Shown here one piece after another: positions 27,490 through 37,037 of a stretch of DNA of 64,000 nucleotides (within the stretch, counting starts at the first letter, position 1; every line of letters starts with the position of its first letter). This DNA comes from Candidatus Woesearchaeota archaeon (lineage in GTDB: Archaea > Nanobdellota > Nanobdellia > Woesearchaeales > JACPBO01): assembly GCA_030651135.1 (NCBI GenBank), contig JAUSCS010000010.1, positions 96,385-160,384 on the forward strand, read 5' to 3'. Made by a program: the position numbers and the translations under genes. The notes below the pieces were generated by a model that was not told the origin of the DNA, searched no databases, and saw only the letters and a list, made by a program, of their open reading frames with translations.

Positions 27490-27891
27490 ATGAAGCACGG
27501 CGTTGATTTCATTGGCGTTGGAGTTGGCGTGATCATTGTTAAAAACAACAATGTCCTTCTTATGCTCAGAAAAACGCCAAGCGAGTGGAGCATTCCCGGC
27601 GGAAAAGTGGAATTGAACGAGAAGTCAGAAGATACAGCAATCAGGGAAATAAAAGAGGAGCTCGGAATTGATATAAAAATCAAAAAATTCCTTACACTTA
27701 CTGAAACTTTCAGCAACAAAATGCACTGGATCTCAATAGTTTACATTGCAGACATTGCAAAAGGCGATCCAAGAATAATGGAGCCAGAAGAGCATTTGGC
27801 TGTCAAGTGGTTTTCATTGGATGATCTTCCTAAAAATCATTTTCTTCCTTCAAAACTGGCAATAGAGTTTTATAAAAAGAACAGAAAATAA
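27490..27891 (+). CDS. Nudix hydrolase
   Basis: 133 residues with a complete Nudix box: GGKVELNEKSEDTAIREIKEELG (GX5EX7REUXEEXGU). It should hydrolyse a nucleoside diphosphate derivative. The ATG at 27490 is preferred to a TTG six bases earlier, because GTTTATATAGC lies about 25-30 bases upstream. Substrate not predictable from sequence. Confidence 0.88.
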   Translation: MKHGVDFIGVGVGVIIVKNNNVLLMLRKTPSEWSIPGGKVELNEKSEDTAIREIKEELGIDIKIKKFLTLTETFSNKMHWISIVYIADIAKGDPRIMEPEEHLAVKWFSLDDLPKNHFLPSKLAIEFYKKNRK

Positions 27892-27929
27892 ACGAAAACT
27901 TTATAACCCATTCCATTTTCCCTCTTTTC

Positions 27930-28568
27930 ATGGGGATCAAAGCAGTAATATTCGACTTTTGGGGAACTTTGGTTGAGAACGGAGTAGAGCCAAGCCCGAT
28001 AAGGCAGGCAAAGTTCATTCTCTGGCTCAAGATGCCGTTTCAGGACTTTGTAGAGAAGTTTGAAAGGGTTTTCATGACTAAGAAATATGAGTCTTTGATG
28101 CAGGCATTTGAGGCAGTATGCAGTGAATTCCAGATTCCGGCAAAGGATTACCAGATTGAGAACTGCGTTGGAATGTGGAACAAGAACAGATTATTGGCAA
28201 AGCCTTTTGAGGAAACGATTCAGGTTCTTGAGGAATTAAAGAAAAAGCACAAATTAGTTTTATTATGCAATACAGACGGCTTTTCAGTTGAGCCTATTCT
28301 TGAAAAGTTTGATATGAAGAAATATTTTGATATAATCTCTTTGTCTTATGAAACAGGATTATTGAAGACAGATGTGCAGTCATTTGAGGCAATACTTGAA
28401 AAATTAAAGCTGGAAAAAGAAGAAGTTGTAATGGTGGGCGACAGCATGGAATCTGATATTCTGGCAGCTCAGAAAGCAGGTATAAAGGGTATCCTTGTTG
28501 ACAGAAGGGGCATGAGAGAATACGCGGATAAGATAAAGAATTTAACTGAATTAAAAGATAAGATATGA
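27930..28568 (+). CDS. HAD-superfamily hydrolase
   Basis: 212 residues: motif I VIFDFWGTLV (second Asp replaced by Trp), motif II LCNTDGFS, motif III region GLLKTDVQSFEAIL and motif IV MVGDSMESDILAAQKAG. It is a haloacid-dehalogenase-fold protein of the phosphatase type, and the DxW change may alter activity. ACTTTATAACCC is an upstream box. Confidence 0.8.
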   Translation: MGIKAVIFDFWGTLVENGVEPSPIRQAKFILWLKMPFQDFVEKFERVFMTKKYESLMQAFEAVCSEFQIPAKDYQIENCVGMWNKNRLLAKPFEETIQVLEELKKKHKLVLLCNTDGFSVEPILEKFDMKKYFDIISLSYETGLLKTDVQSFEAILEKLKLEKEEVVMVGDSMESDILAAQKAGIKGILVDRRGMREYADKIKNLTELKDKI

Positions 28569-28571
28569 TGC

Positions 28572-29156
28572 CTATTTCTTCTTTTTCTTAAAAACCTTGT
28601 TTATCTCGTCTTTCATTGCAAATCCTATTGCTATGCCGAATGATATTGCTATTGTAAGACCAATTGTATAAAGCAGAACCCTGAATATCTCAAAAAAGGC
28701 AGTTGTTTTTATCTCAACATACTCTAAAACAGTAAGTATTGTTGCAATGATTATTATCGCCTGCACAAAGAACGAAGCCAGGTATGAATAATTGTAATTG
28801 AAATTTTCTATTGCCTTTCCAATTATCCTGGCCAAAATAATGCCTGTCAAAAATATGAGGGTTATTGCAAATAGTTTTGGCAGAAGATAGATCATATAGC
28901 CAGATAAAGACAATATAAATGAATTCTCTTTAATCTGCCCTAATCCGTAAGATAAAAAAACCAAAAATACAAAAACCATGAGCACCATCTTGAGCAGATT
29001 TAAGAAATCACCCAGATTTTTTGCTGCAAAAGAGATGCGGTTTTTTGACCATTTGTAAAACTTTTTCTTCACATATTTCTCCATGAACACCTTTATCAGA
29101 TAGGCCAAGGCTGTTCCTAATACGATCAAGGCAATCGAATAAAGTATTTCATACAT
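28572..29156 (-). CDS. membrane protein of the mechanosensitive-channel conserved-TM type
   Basis: About 194 residues, five hydrophobic segments. The YLIKVFMEKYVKKKF start and GLTIAISFGIAIGFAMKDEI end resemble the conserved-TM-helix repeat of small MscS-related proteins; the MscS beta domain is absent. ATG at 29156 follows AGGTGAACA, and a GTG nine bases earlier is possible. Role probably osmotic or structural, not certain. Confidence 0.65.
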   Translation of the reverse strand: MYEILYSIALIVLGTALAYLIKVFMEKYVKKKFYKWSKNRISFAAKNLGDFLNLLKMVLMVFVFLVFLSYGLGQIKENSFILSLSGYMIYLLPKLFAITLIFLTGIILARIIGKAIENFNYNYSYLASFFVQAIIIIATILTVLEYVEIKTTAFFEIFRVLLYTIGLTIAISFGIAIGFAMKDEINKVFKKKKK

Positions 29157-29238
29157 ATTGTTCACCTATAAATTGTAATTTTGGGGCGTATATAAATTTT
29201 GCGTTAAATTTATATAATCTTAGCTTTTCTTATTCATT

Positions 29239-29973
29239 GTGAAAGGAAAAAACATTTTTGGGGTGGTCAATGAAATCCTGCAAAGCTTGTACAGCGTATT
29301 CCATAAAGATTTTGTTAGTGTAATTATCCCTGCTTACAATGAAGAAAAGACCATTCGTAAAGTCATCGAAACAGTCAAAAAATCCAAAGTCAATGAAATA
29401 ATCATAGTTGATGATGGAAGCAAGGACAAAACCTATGAAAAAGCAAAGCTTAGCGGAGTTAAGGTAATCAAGCATAAAAGGAATGTGGGTAAAGGCATGG
29501 CAATGCGTACCGGAGTTGAAAATGCAAAAGGAAACATAATTGTTTTTGTTGATGCTGATATTGAATCATTGACTCCTCAAAAAGTAAATATGCTGATAGA
29601 TCCTATCCTGAAAAATGAAGCAGATTTCGTAAAATCATATTTTTCCCAGTATAAGTCAAAGACCGGCACAAGCATTTTCCTTTACAAGCCCCTGCTCAAG
29701 CATCTTTTCTCGGCAACCGGCTTTACACATCCTGTAAGCGGCCAGATAGCTGCCAGAAAAAGATTTTTCGGGCGCATAGAATTCAGAAACGATTACGGCA
29801 TCGATATAAGCATACTGGTGGATGCAGTAAAGCGAAACTTAAGGATAAAAGAAGTTTGCCTTGGAGAATTAAAGCACAGAAAAAGAACTGTGCATGATGT
29901 GGAGAAAATAGCAGATACAGTAATAGCTACGATCCTTGAAAAAGCAGGCGTTATAAGGGAGAAAGGCGGCTGA
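29239..29973 (+). CDS. glycosyltransferase family 2
   Basis: 244 residues from a GTG placed about 21-33 bases after AATTTATATAATC. GT-A fold: VSVIIPAYNEEKTI, IIIVDDGSKDKT and the metal DxD FVDADIES. The C-terminal part has no membrane helix, so it is a soluble or peripheral transferase for lipid or surface glycan synthesis. It precedes the PHP gene by one base. Confidence 0.85.
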   Translation: MKGKNIFGVVNEILQSLYSVFHKDFVSVIIPAYNEEKTIRKVIETVKKSKVNEIIIVDDGSKDKTYEKAKLSGVKVIKHKRNVGKGMAMRTGVENAKGNIIVFVDADIESLTPQKVNMLIDPILKNEADFVKSYFSQYKSKTGTSIFLYKPLLKHLFSATGFTHPVSGQIAARKRFFGRIEFRNDYGIDISILVDAVKRNLRIKEVCLGELKHRKRTVHDVEKIADTVIATILEKAGVIREKGG

Positions 29974-29974
29974 A

Positions 29975-30799
29975 ATGAAAAATGCCGATTTACATACCCA
30001 TTCAATCTACTCTGACGGAATTTTTACTCCAAAAGAACTAGCCAAAAAAGCAAAAGAAAAAGGCATTAAATATCTGGCTTTAACAGACCACAACTCTGTT
30101 GAAGGTGTGAGAGAAGCTGTTATGTATGGGAAAGAATTAGGCATAGAAATAATTCCTGGCGTCGAGGTATTATCTGATTGGGGAGAGGTTATTGGCTATT
30201 TCATAGACATAAATAACGAGGGATTGCTGAATATTTTAGAACATAATAAAAAGGAGGTAAATAATGGAACTAGATTCTGTATTCAAGAACTTAGGAAATT
30301 AGGAGTAGATATCTCTTATGAAGAGGTAAAAAAGGAGTTCCCTAAATATCCGATGATGTACTTTTTTGTAGCTCAGATTTTGGTTAAAAAAGATCTGTTA
30401 AAATCAACTGACGAATTATGCGGAAAGTATATCGGTAAATTATTTACAATCAAGTACAACCTTCTAAAAACTGAGGAAGTTATATCTGCAATTAGGCATG
30501 CAGGAGGAGTAGCGGTTTTATCACACCCTTTTGTAGGAGCAAATTACAAAAAAGAATTCAAATATATGCATAATTTAGTTAGTGCAGGATTGGCAGGCAT
30601 TGAAATTGAAAATGGGTATTATAAAAATTACAAAAAAGAAATAAAAAATAAAATTTTAAAATTAGCAAAAAAGTATAATCTTATATTAACATCAGGTTCT
30701 GATTTTCATGGAGGCATAGTTAAAAGTAACTTAGGAGATTGTATGTGTGATGAGAATGTTGTAAAAAACATGAAAGTCAGGAAAGCTGATGAATATTAA
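29975..30799 (+). CDS. PHP-domain phosphoesterase
   Basis: 274 residues. NADLHTHSIYSDG, LALTDHNSVEG, IPGVEV, LSHP and SGSDFHGG are the metal-binding motifs of PHP enzymes of the RNase AM/TrpH group, which cleave nucleotide or 3'-5' phosphates from RNA ends or pAp. It probably co-transcribes with the glycosyltransferase upstream and the ITPase downstream. Confidence 0.85.
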   Translation: MKNADLHTHSIYSDGIFTPKELAKKAKEKGIKYLALTDHNSVEGVREAVMYGKELGIEIIPGVEVLSDWGEVIGYFIDINNEGLLNILEHNKKEVNNGTRFCIQELRKLGVDISYEEVKKEFPKYPMMYFFVAQILVKKDLLKSTDELCGKYIGKLFTIKYNLLKTEEVISAIRHAGGVAVLSHPFVGANYKKEFKYMHNLVSAGLAGIEIENGYYKNYKKEIKNKILKLAKKYNLILTSGSDFHGGIVKSNLGDCMCDENVVKNMKVRKADEY

Positions 30800-30819
30800 A
30801 GCAATATGAGGATCATAAA

Positions 30820-31392
30820 ATGAAACTGTTCTTTGTAACCAACAACAAGCATAAATTTGCAGAAGTCAAGGAGGTTTTTGATAAATTTAAGATTGAAATA
30901 GAGCAGATACAGGAAGACAAGCCCGAAGACAAGTCAGATGAAATTGCTGAAGTTGCCAAAAAGGCAGCGGAATTCCTGGCTAATAAGCATAAAAAGCCAA
31001 TAATTGTTGACGATACCGGAGTTTATTTCAATGCTTACAAAAACTTTCCAGGAGCCCATCCCAAGTTTATTTTCCAGAGCATTGGCTATGAAGGCATTTT
31101 CAAGTTATTGGAAGGCAAGGACAGGTCAGCATACTTCAAAACAGCAGCAGCATACTGCGAGCCAGGAAAAAAACCAATAGTTTTTGAAGCAAAATGCGAA
31201 GGGAAAATATCTGATAAAGTTTATAATGTTGGCGACGATATAATGCCTTATGAAAGAATATTTACACCGGAAGGATATAATGAAGTATGGGCAAAGATAC
31301 ACAATATCAAAAGAGAGATATCGCACAGGGTAAAAGCATTTACAAAATTAGCAGAATGGCTGATGAACAAAGGTGATCGAACTGGAAAATAA
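30820..31392 (+). CDS. rdgB: non-canonical purine NTP pyrophosphatase (ITPase)
   Basis: 190 residues. FVTNNKHKFAEVKEVF, VDDTGVYFNAYKNFPG, and HRVKAFTKLAEWL match the HAM1/RdgB family, which converts XTP/dITP to monophosphates to keep pools clean. GAGGATC precedes the ATG. Its 3' end overlaps the HIT gene. Confidence 0.9.
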   Translation: MKLFFVTNNKHKFAEVKEVFDKFKIEIEQIQEDKPEDKSDEIAEVAKKAAEFLANKHKKPIIVDDTGVYFNAYKNFPGAHPKFIFQSIGYEGIFKLLEGKDRSAYFKTAAAYCEPGKKPIVFEAKCEGKISDKVYNVGDDIMPYERIFTPEGYNEVWAKIHNIKREISHRVKAFTKLAEWLMNKGDRTGK

Positions 31393-31795
31393 CTGCATTT
31401 TCTGCAAAATCGTCAAAGGAGAAATCCCGTCAAGCAAAATATATGAAGACGAGGATGTTTTGGCTTTCCTGGATCTTTTTCCAGTGCATAAAGGCCATAC
31501 CCTGGTTATTCCAAAAGAGCATCATGAAACATTATTGGATGTGCCGGATGAGTTATTGAAAAAACTAATAGTTGCTGTAAAGAAAATGGTATCTGCTGTA
31601 AAGAAAGGCGTCAATGCAGACGGAATTTCATTATCAATGTCCAATTACAAGGCAGCAGGCCAGGTTGTTCCGCATGCCCACTTCCACATTATGCCCCGCT
31701 ATGAAAATGACGGCCTGAAACTATGGCCCCAGGGAAAGTATGAAGAAGGCGAGATGGAAGAGATAAAGGAAAAAATTGCGAAAGAGATAATATGA
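31373..31795 (+). CDS. HIT-family hydrolase/transferase
   Basis: 140 residues. CIFCKIVKGEIPSSKIYEDE, VFPVHKGHTLVIPKEH-like core and the catalytic HAHFHIMPR triad show a HIT nucleotide-binding protein. The GTG at 31373, overlapping the ITPase gene, is chosen because no ATG precedes the CIFCKI motif. It ends overlapping the PLD-type gene. Confidence 0.88.
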   Translation: MIELENNCIFCKIVKGEIPSSKIYEDEDVLAFLDLFPVHKGHTLVIPKEHHETLLDVPDELLKKLIVAVKKMVSAVKKGVNADGISLSMSNYKAAGQVVPHAHFHIMPRYENDGLKLWPQGKYEEGEMEEIKEKIAKEII

Positions 31796-32541
31796 TGGTA
31801 TCACAAGAAATCATAGAATTAGCTGAAAAAATCAAAAATTATAGAACTGATATGAAATTAGTAGAGGAACTTAAAATTAAAAAAGAAGCATTAGAAAATC
31901 AAGTGGCAGAATTAGAAAAAAGCATAAAAATTTTAAAATTGAATACGATGGAACAAAACAAACTTCTTGAACAGCTTAAGGAATTAGAGACAGATAAAAA
32001 GAAATTAAAATTGGATTTAGAGAAATCCAAAGAAGCATACACTTTTGTTGTGACAACGCCGAGTGAAGCGTCAAATACAGTTTATGGTGAAATTAGTAGG
32101 GAATTATCAAAAGCACAACAAGAAATATTGATTTCTTCTCCATGGATAACACATATCATTGATGAACTTTCAAGTTTTAAAAAGAAAGATGACAAAAACA
32201 AGGTCAATATTAAAGTCATTACCCGCCTTATACGTGAGGATATTGAAAAAGGTGTCACAGATCTAGATAAACTTAGAGCTTTAAAAGATACATTTGATGC
32301 AGAGATAAGATATAACAATGATTTACATGCGAAAATGGTTATAATTGATAATTCAGTCGCTATAATTTCTTCTGCTAATTTAACTAAAAAAGGTTTATCT
32401 GTCAATTATGAAGCAGGAATATGTTTAAGAGACAAAAATATGGTAAATAAAATTGCCCAGTTCTTCAATGATATATGGAAAGAAAGTAAGCCTCTAACAC
32501 CACAAGCTATTGAAAATGTTTTATCCAACCAAAAAGGATGA
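31792..32541 (+). CDS. coiled-coil phospholipase-D-like protein, partner of the downstream helicase
   Basis: 249 residues. Residues about 5-82 are a long coiled coil. A single PLD domain follows: ILISSPWITH, then the HKD motif LHAKMVIID (His179, Lys181, Asp186) and SSANLTKKGL. One HKD motif means a dimeric active site, as in PLD-type nucleases. It overlaps the helicase gene by 26 bases, so they are co-translated. Composition is more AT-rich than the genes upstream. It may be the effector nuclease of a defence pair. Confidence 0.75.
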   Translation: MMVSQEIIELAEKIKNYRTDMKLVEELKIKKEALENQVAELEKSIKILKLNTMEQNKLLEQLKELETDKKKLKLDLEKSKEAYTFVVTTPSEASNTVYGEISRELSKAQQEILISSPWITHIIDELSSFKKKDDKNKVNIKVITRLIREDIEKGVTDLDKLRALKDTFDAEIRYNNDLHAKMVIIDNSVAIISSANLTKKGLSVNYEAGICLRDKNMVNKIAQFFNDIWKESKPLTPQAIENVLSNQKG

Positions 32542-35089
32542 TGTGAAAGAGGTTCCTGTCAATACCGAGAAATACTCTAAGATTACATTAGAAATAGAAA
32601 GGTTTATTGAAGAAAGAAAGAAAAAACCAACAACATTTAAAGGAATTGTAGAAAAAGTAGACCTGAATAATAATGTTATAACAATTAAGTTACAATCGCC
32701 TAAACAGCCAAATTTATCAAGAGGGTCATTAATTCTGATTAGAGAAGATAGTCCGTCAAGTAGCGATATAAGAGCGACTACAAAAGGTTTTTACAATTCT
32801 AACCTTAAATTAGAGATTAAAACTAATCCATCGCAGTTTGAAAATAAGACTGTTGTTATAGACATAGAGAAAACAAACGTAATATTAGAAAGACTAAAAA
32901 ATATAGTTGAGAATATAAAAAAGGGAAAAATTAATTTAGATAATGTAAAAATTTTGGATTTTATGATTGGGGAGAACAAACCACATCATAGCCAGGAAAG
33001 AATTTCTTTTATCTCAAAAAAGCTTAATAAAGATCAGGAAGAGGGAGTAATGAATTCTATTAAGACCCGAGATTTTCATTTAATAATAGGCCCTCCAGGA
33101 ACAGGAAAAACTTATGTCATTGAGGAATTAATCAGGCAGTTCACAAAAAGAAACCAAAAGCTTTTGGTAACTGCATGGACAAATTTGGCTGTAGATAACA
33201 TAATAAAAAGATTATCTAGAAAAGAAACAAAAAATATTGTAAGAATCGGCCCAATTAATGAAATTGATCTGGAAGTTAGAAAATTTTCTATATTTGAGAA
33301 GATGAAAGAACACGAGGATTGGAAAGAGGTTGAGAAATATCATAAAATGAGAGATGGTTTATTCAAGATTATTCCAAGAATAAAAGATGAAATAAGTTGG
33401 GTGCAGGGGAATATTAATCAAAGCATGGACAAAACAAAAGTGCTTGAAGGGGAACTTAATAGACTTCTTACTGAAAAACAAAGATATGAAGAGATAATTT
33501 CGATGCCTATTGCTAAGAAAAGTCCCGTTAATATTTTTCCTGTAAATAACGAAATATATCTAATTAACAAAGAATCAGAAGCATATTTATCCTTGAGTAA
33601 AAATATCTTTCAACTGAATGGGTTACAATCACAAATACCGGGAGCGAAAAGTATTAAGGACTTAAAAAAACTAACAAGAAGTATGAAATTTTCTATTATG
33701 AGCAAAAAGGTTTCTTCTTTTTTCTCTAAAACAAATATCAAAGAACTAGAAAAATTAAAACAAGAATATGAAAGAAATAGGAAATATCTGGATGAAGTTT
33801 CAGAACTTCAGAAAAAATATGATCATTTAAAGATAATATGTGAGAAAGAGTTCGACAGAATTTATTCTAGTGGGGATGGGTCTCCCGATAAAGATGCATT
33901 AAATTTGGAGTTTAGGGCTTATGAAATATTAGAAGATAAGTATCTCCCAATTTTGAAAGAACAGGAAATGTCCAATATGACAAAAAGGACATCTGAAGTG
34001 AATCAAGAAGTTTACGGTATTTATGTAGATTCATTAAACAAAAAAATTGATTTACTCAATGTAAAAATAAAGAGTCTAAATACAGAGCTCTATATTCAGA
34101 TTAATCATAAAAAAGATTTACATAGACAATATGCAAACTTATCATCTTCGCTGGATTTTTATAAGAAAAATGCTGATAAGATAATGAAAGCCATAATATC
34201 GGATATTATCAATAAAGCTGATTTAATAGCGGCTACTGCTATATCGTCCTGCCATCCTTTTTTAGATGATACAGGTTTTGATGTAATGATCATGGATGAA
34301 TCAACCCAAGTTGCTAGTTTTATGTCCTTATTACCTCTTTTAAAATGTAAAAAATTTATTTTAGTCGGAGACAATAAGCAATTACAACCTATAGAGGAAG
34401 AGAATATATCTAAAGAGATGAACTTGTCTATATTTAACAGACTTTTTGAAATGTATCCTGAAGCATCAACTTTTCTCTCAACTCAATACAGGATGCATAA
34501 AAGTATAGCTCAGATTGCAAATGAAATCTTTTATGAGGGGAAACTAAAAACGTCTGAGAAAATTGCAGAACGGATACTTAATTTAAAGATTGGCGGACAT
34601 CAATTTTTAAATCCAAAAATACCCGTTATGTTTATAGATACATCAAAGGCAGAATATTATGAAGATGAAGTTGGTTCTGGATGTTCAAATACAAAAGAAG
34701 CTAAGTATGTAGCTTATATTGTTTCGTTATTTATTAAAAAAGGAATAAAAACAGCAGATATCGGAGTTGTTACACCCTATGTTAAACAAAAATTTTTGAT
34801 AGAAGATTTTCTTAAGGACATTAAACTCGAAGGTGTAGAAGCCAATACTGTTCACAAATTTCAAGGTAGAGAAAAAGACATAATTATAATGAGTTTTGCA
34901 AGAAGTAAAAAATATTCATTTCCGCAATATAAACTGAATTTTATTGAGAATGAAACGTTAGTTAATGTTGCTATAACGAGAGCTAGAAAGAAATTAATTT
35001 TAGTTGGAAATTCTGGAACGCTGTGCCAAAGTAAGTTATTAAACAAGGTGATTAACAAAATAGGTGATGAAAATAGTATAATTTTATAA
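32516..35089 (+). CDS. superfamily I (UPF1/DNA2-like, COG1112-type) helicase
   Basis: About 857 residues. Walker A LIIGPPGTGKT near 190-200, motif Ia TAWTNLAVDN, a long coiled insertion (about 270-560), Walker B MIMDESTQ near 593, VGDNKQLQP, motif IV STQYRMHKSIA, motif V TVHKFQGREKDIII and motif VI NVAITRARKKL. Start ATG 32516 is inside the upstream gene; a TTG at 32510 and a GTG near 32544 are alternatives. With the PLD gene it resembles Mokosh-like anti-phage modules, which combine a COG1112 helicase and a PLD nuclease. Confidence 0.85.
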   Translation: MFYPTKKDDVKEVPVNTEKYSKITLEIERFIEERKKKPTTFKGIVEKVDLNNNVITIKLQSPKQPNLSRGSLILIREDSPSSSDIRATTKGFYNSNLKLEIKTNPSQFENKTVVIDIEKTNVILERLKNIVENIKKGKINLDNVKILDFMIGENKPHHSQERISFISKKLNKDQEEGVMNSIKTRDFHLIIGPPGTGKTYVIEELIRQFTKRNQKLLVTAWTNLAVDNIIKRLSRKETKNIVRIGPINEIDLEVRKFSIFEKMKEHEDWKEVEKYHKMRDGLFKIIPRIKDEISWVQGNINQSMDKTKVLEGELNRLLTEKQRYEEIISMPIAKKSPVNIFPVNNEIYLINKESEAYLSLSKNIFQLNGLQSQIPGAKSIKDLKKLTRSMKFSIMSKKVSSFFSKTNIKELEKLKQEYERNRKYLDEVSELQKKYDHLKIICEKEFDRIYSSGDGSPDKDALNLEFRAYEILEDKYLPILKEQEMSNMTKRTSEVNQEVYGIYVDSLNKKIDLLNVKIKSLNTELYIQINHKKDLHRQYANLSSSLDFYKKNADKIMKAIISDIINKADLIAATAISSCHPFLDDTGFDVMIMDESTQVASFMSLLPLLKCKKFILVGDNKQLQPIEEENISKEMNLSIFNRLFEMYPEASTFLSTQYRMHKSIAQIANEIFYEGKLKTSEKIAERILNLKIGGHQFLNPKIPVMFIDTSKAEYYEDEVGSGCSNTKEAKYVAYIVSLFIKKGIKTADIGVVTPYVKQKFLIEDFLKDIKLEGVEANTVHKFQGREKDIIIMSFARSKKYSFPQYKLNFIENETLVNVAITRARKKLILVGNSGTLCQSKLLNKVINKIGDENSIIL

Positions 35090-35258
35090 ATAGTAGATAC
35101 CGCCTTACTGAATAATCTTCTTTCCTATGCAAGAAATTCTTAAATTTTGGATAAAACTTCTTTATCACCCCCATTGGACTTAAGGATCATCACTTGTTAT
35201 TGCAACAGAGAGAAAAAAACAAATCTTTATAAAACCAATAAAAAACCTTGCTCTTGAT

Positions 35259-35421
35259 GCCGCTGTAGCATAGCCTGGCCTATTGCGCCGGACTCATATG
35301 CTCTGCATAATGAGTATGGAGCCGAAAGGCGATGACAGCTAAGAAATCCGGAGGTCGCGCGTTCAAATATCCCAGAGGGAGACCACGAATCCCTCAGGAT
35401 TTGGGAGTCCCGCCAGCGGCA
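35259..35421 (+). tRNA. tRNA-Met (CAT), elongator type, two introns
   Basis: Acceptor GCCGCTG (35259-35265) pairs with CAGCGGC (35414-35420), discriminator A. The anticodon arm CCGGA-CTCATA / A-TCCGG carries CAT at 34-36. Intron 1 (35299-35345, 47 nt) sits after position 37. The T arm is split: GCGCG-TTCAAA (35357-35367) is separated from T-CCCGC (35408-35413) by about 40 nt whose ends pair (TCCCA/TGGGA, GAGGGA/TCCCTC). Removing both leaves 76 nt. One T-stem mismatch remains. AAATCTTTATAAAACC is the promoter box. Confidence 0.85.
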
Positions 35422-35426
35422 GATTT

Positions 35427-37001
35427 TTATATTTTCTTTAGTAAACTAATGACTTTTTCTTTCCCTAAAGTCAGGATAAAATTAGCCAGCTTTGGCCCTC
35501 TTTCTTTGTTAACCAAAACCTTGTATGCTGCTTTAAAGAATTCTTTATTGTCAATGTTCACTTCTTTGCAGACATTATAAAATTCTTCAAATAATGTCTG
35601 ATCGTCATATTTATTTTTCTCCAATCTGTCTTTCAGCAGCAATAATGCTTCCTTCTCTTTTTCATTCAGCTTAGCATTCACATCATTCTGCACTTTAAAC
35701 TTAAATTCTTCAGGAGCATATTTTTGCAGCCAGTTCCAGACGCAATCGCATCTGTTTTTTAATTTTTTCAGATCGTAATCATCCTTAATTTTTTCCCTGT
35801 AAATCTCTTTTATTTTATCAAAATCATTGTCATAAATCTGCAATAATGTAGTCAAATGCCTGAATTGAGCCTGCAGCGGCAGCTTCTTAGGCAATTCTGT
35901 AACGCTTAATTCATAAATTCTTTTTTGTTTCTTTGCTTCTTTTTGGTCTTTAACCTTTTCTGTATCAAAATAAATCCTTTCAACTCTGTCAAAGTCCTCA
36001 TAAAGCTTCAGAACATCCAAGTCAAAGCTTATTGCAAACTCTGCATCAGGCCTTGTCCCGGCAAAAAGCCATCTTACAATATTAGGCTCATAAACTTCCA
36101 GCGTATCCTTTAAAGAAACAACATTGCCCAATGATTTGGAAATCTTTCCGCCAGTACCTTTTATTGTTATAAAGTCATACTTCAGATAAACAGGGGCTTT
36201 TTCCTTATAGAGTAACTCGTAAATCTCGTTTCCGGTTGTCCTCGATCCACCAGGCGTTGAATGCTCCTTGCCTCCCGGCTCGAAATCCACTTTTTCATAA
36301 TGCCATCTCATTGGCCAGTCTATTCTCCAGGGCAGCTTCGCAATGCCTTTCTTCCTGAAATCGAATGTTTCTTTATGCCCGCAGTCGCATTCATAAGTTA
36401 ATGAATAATTTTCATCCCAATCTATAATTCTTGTTGTGTCTTTTTTGCATTTGTCGCAGAAAACAGAAACAGGCCACCAGTTTTCGCTTTTCTCTTCTGC
36501 CCTGTATTTGTCAAGGATTTTTTTAATTTCTGCCTTGTTTTCCAGAACATATTTTATCTGCTCTGCATAGTCGCATTTCCTGTATTTTTTAGCTTGGTAG
36601 ATGAATTCAGGATGAATATTGACGAAAGGCAGTGTTTCTTCAACTTCTTTTTCATTATGCTCTGCATATGACTTATGGCTGCCGTCATAAGTATCTGGAA
36701 CTTCTGTGATCTGATATCTTAAATATTTATCAAGAAGTTCTTTTTTTGGTGCATCTGCTGGAACTTTCCTGAAAGCATCAAAATCATCCCATGAGTAGAT
36801 AAAGCGCACATTCCTGCCGAGATTCTTTAATGCTCTTGAAACAAGATCAACAGTTATGATCTCCCTGAAATTGCCTATATGTATCGTGCCGCTTGGAGTG
36901 ATGCCTGCAGCGCATGTATATAGCTTTTTCTCACCTTTCTCTCTTATGATGTTTTCCGCTGCCTGATCAGCCCAGTGCTTTGGCTCTGTTTCTTTTTGCA
37001 T
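35427..37001 (-). CDS. lysK: class I lysyl-tRNA synthetase
   Basis: 524 residues. The HIGH motif is HIGN (residues 41-44, ITPSGTIHIGNFRE), and the KMSKS motif is KISKSLGN. CDKCKKD and CDCGHKE are zinc knuckles. Class I LysRS is typical of archaea and charges tRNA-Lys in the cytoplasm. TAATCGTA lies between the upstream box CTTTATATAATTC and the ATG. It ends next to tRNA-Met and begins 36 bases from the lysine-synthesis genes. Confidence 0.92.
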   Translation of the reverse strand: MQKETEPKHWADQAAENIIREKGEKKLYTCAAGITPSGTIHIGNFREIITVDLVSRALKNLGRNVRFIYSWDDFDAFRKVPADAPKKELLDKYLRYQITEVPDTYDGSHKSYAEHNEKEVEETLPFVNIHPEFIYQAKKYRKCDYAEQIKYVLENKAEIKKILDKYRAEEKSENWWPVSVFCDKCKKDTTRIIDWDENYSLTYECDCGHKETFDFRKKGIAKLPWRIDWPMRWHYEKVDFEPGGKEHSTPGGSRTTGNEIYELLYKEKAPVYLKYDFITIKGTGGKISKSLGNVVSLKDTLEVYEPNIVRWLFAGTRPDAEFAISFDLDVLKLYEDFDRVERIYFDTEKVKDQKEAKKQKRIYELSVTELPKKLPLQAQFRHLTTLLQIYDNDFDKIKEIYREKIKDDYDLKKLKNRCDCVWNWLQKYAPEEFKFKVQNDVNAKLNEKEKEALLLLKDRLEKNKYDDQTLFEEFYNVCKEVNIDNKEFFKAAYKVLVNKERGPKLANFILTLGKEKVISLLKKI

Positions 37002-37037
37002 ATTAGTACGATTAAAGTCAGAATTATATAAAGATTT

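Noticed and set aside
35332..35580. Plus-strand frame starting inside tRNA-Met
   Set aside because: It overlaps the tRNA and the 3' end of the LysRS gene on the other strand.
37003..37012. TCGTA before LysRS and TrmB as further lysine operators
   Set aside because: Only half-sites without the second arm, and placed differently from the two full palindromes.
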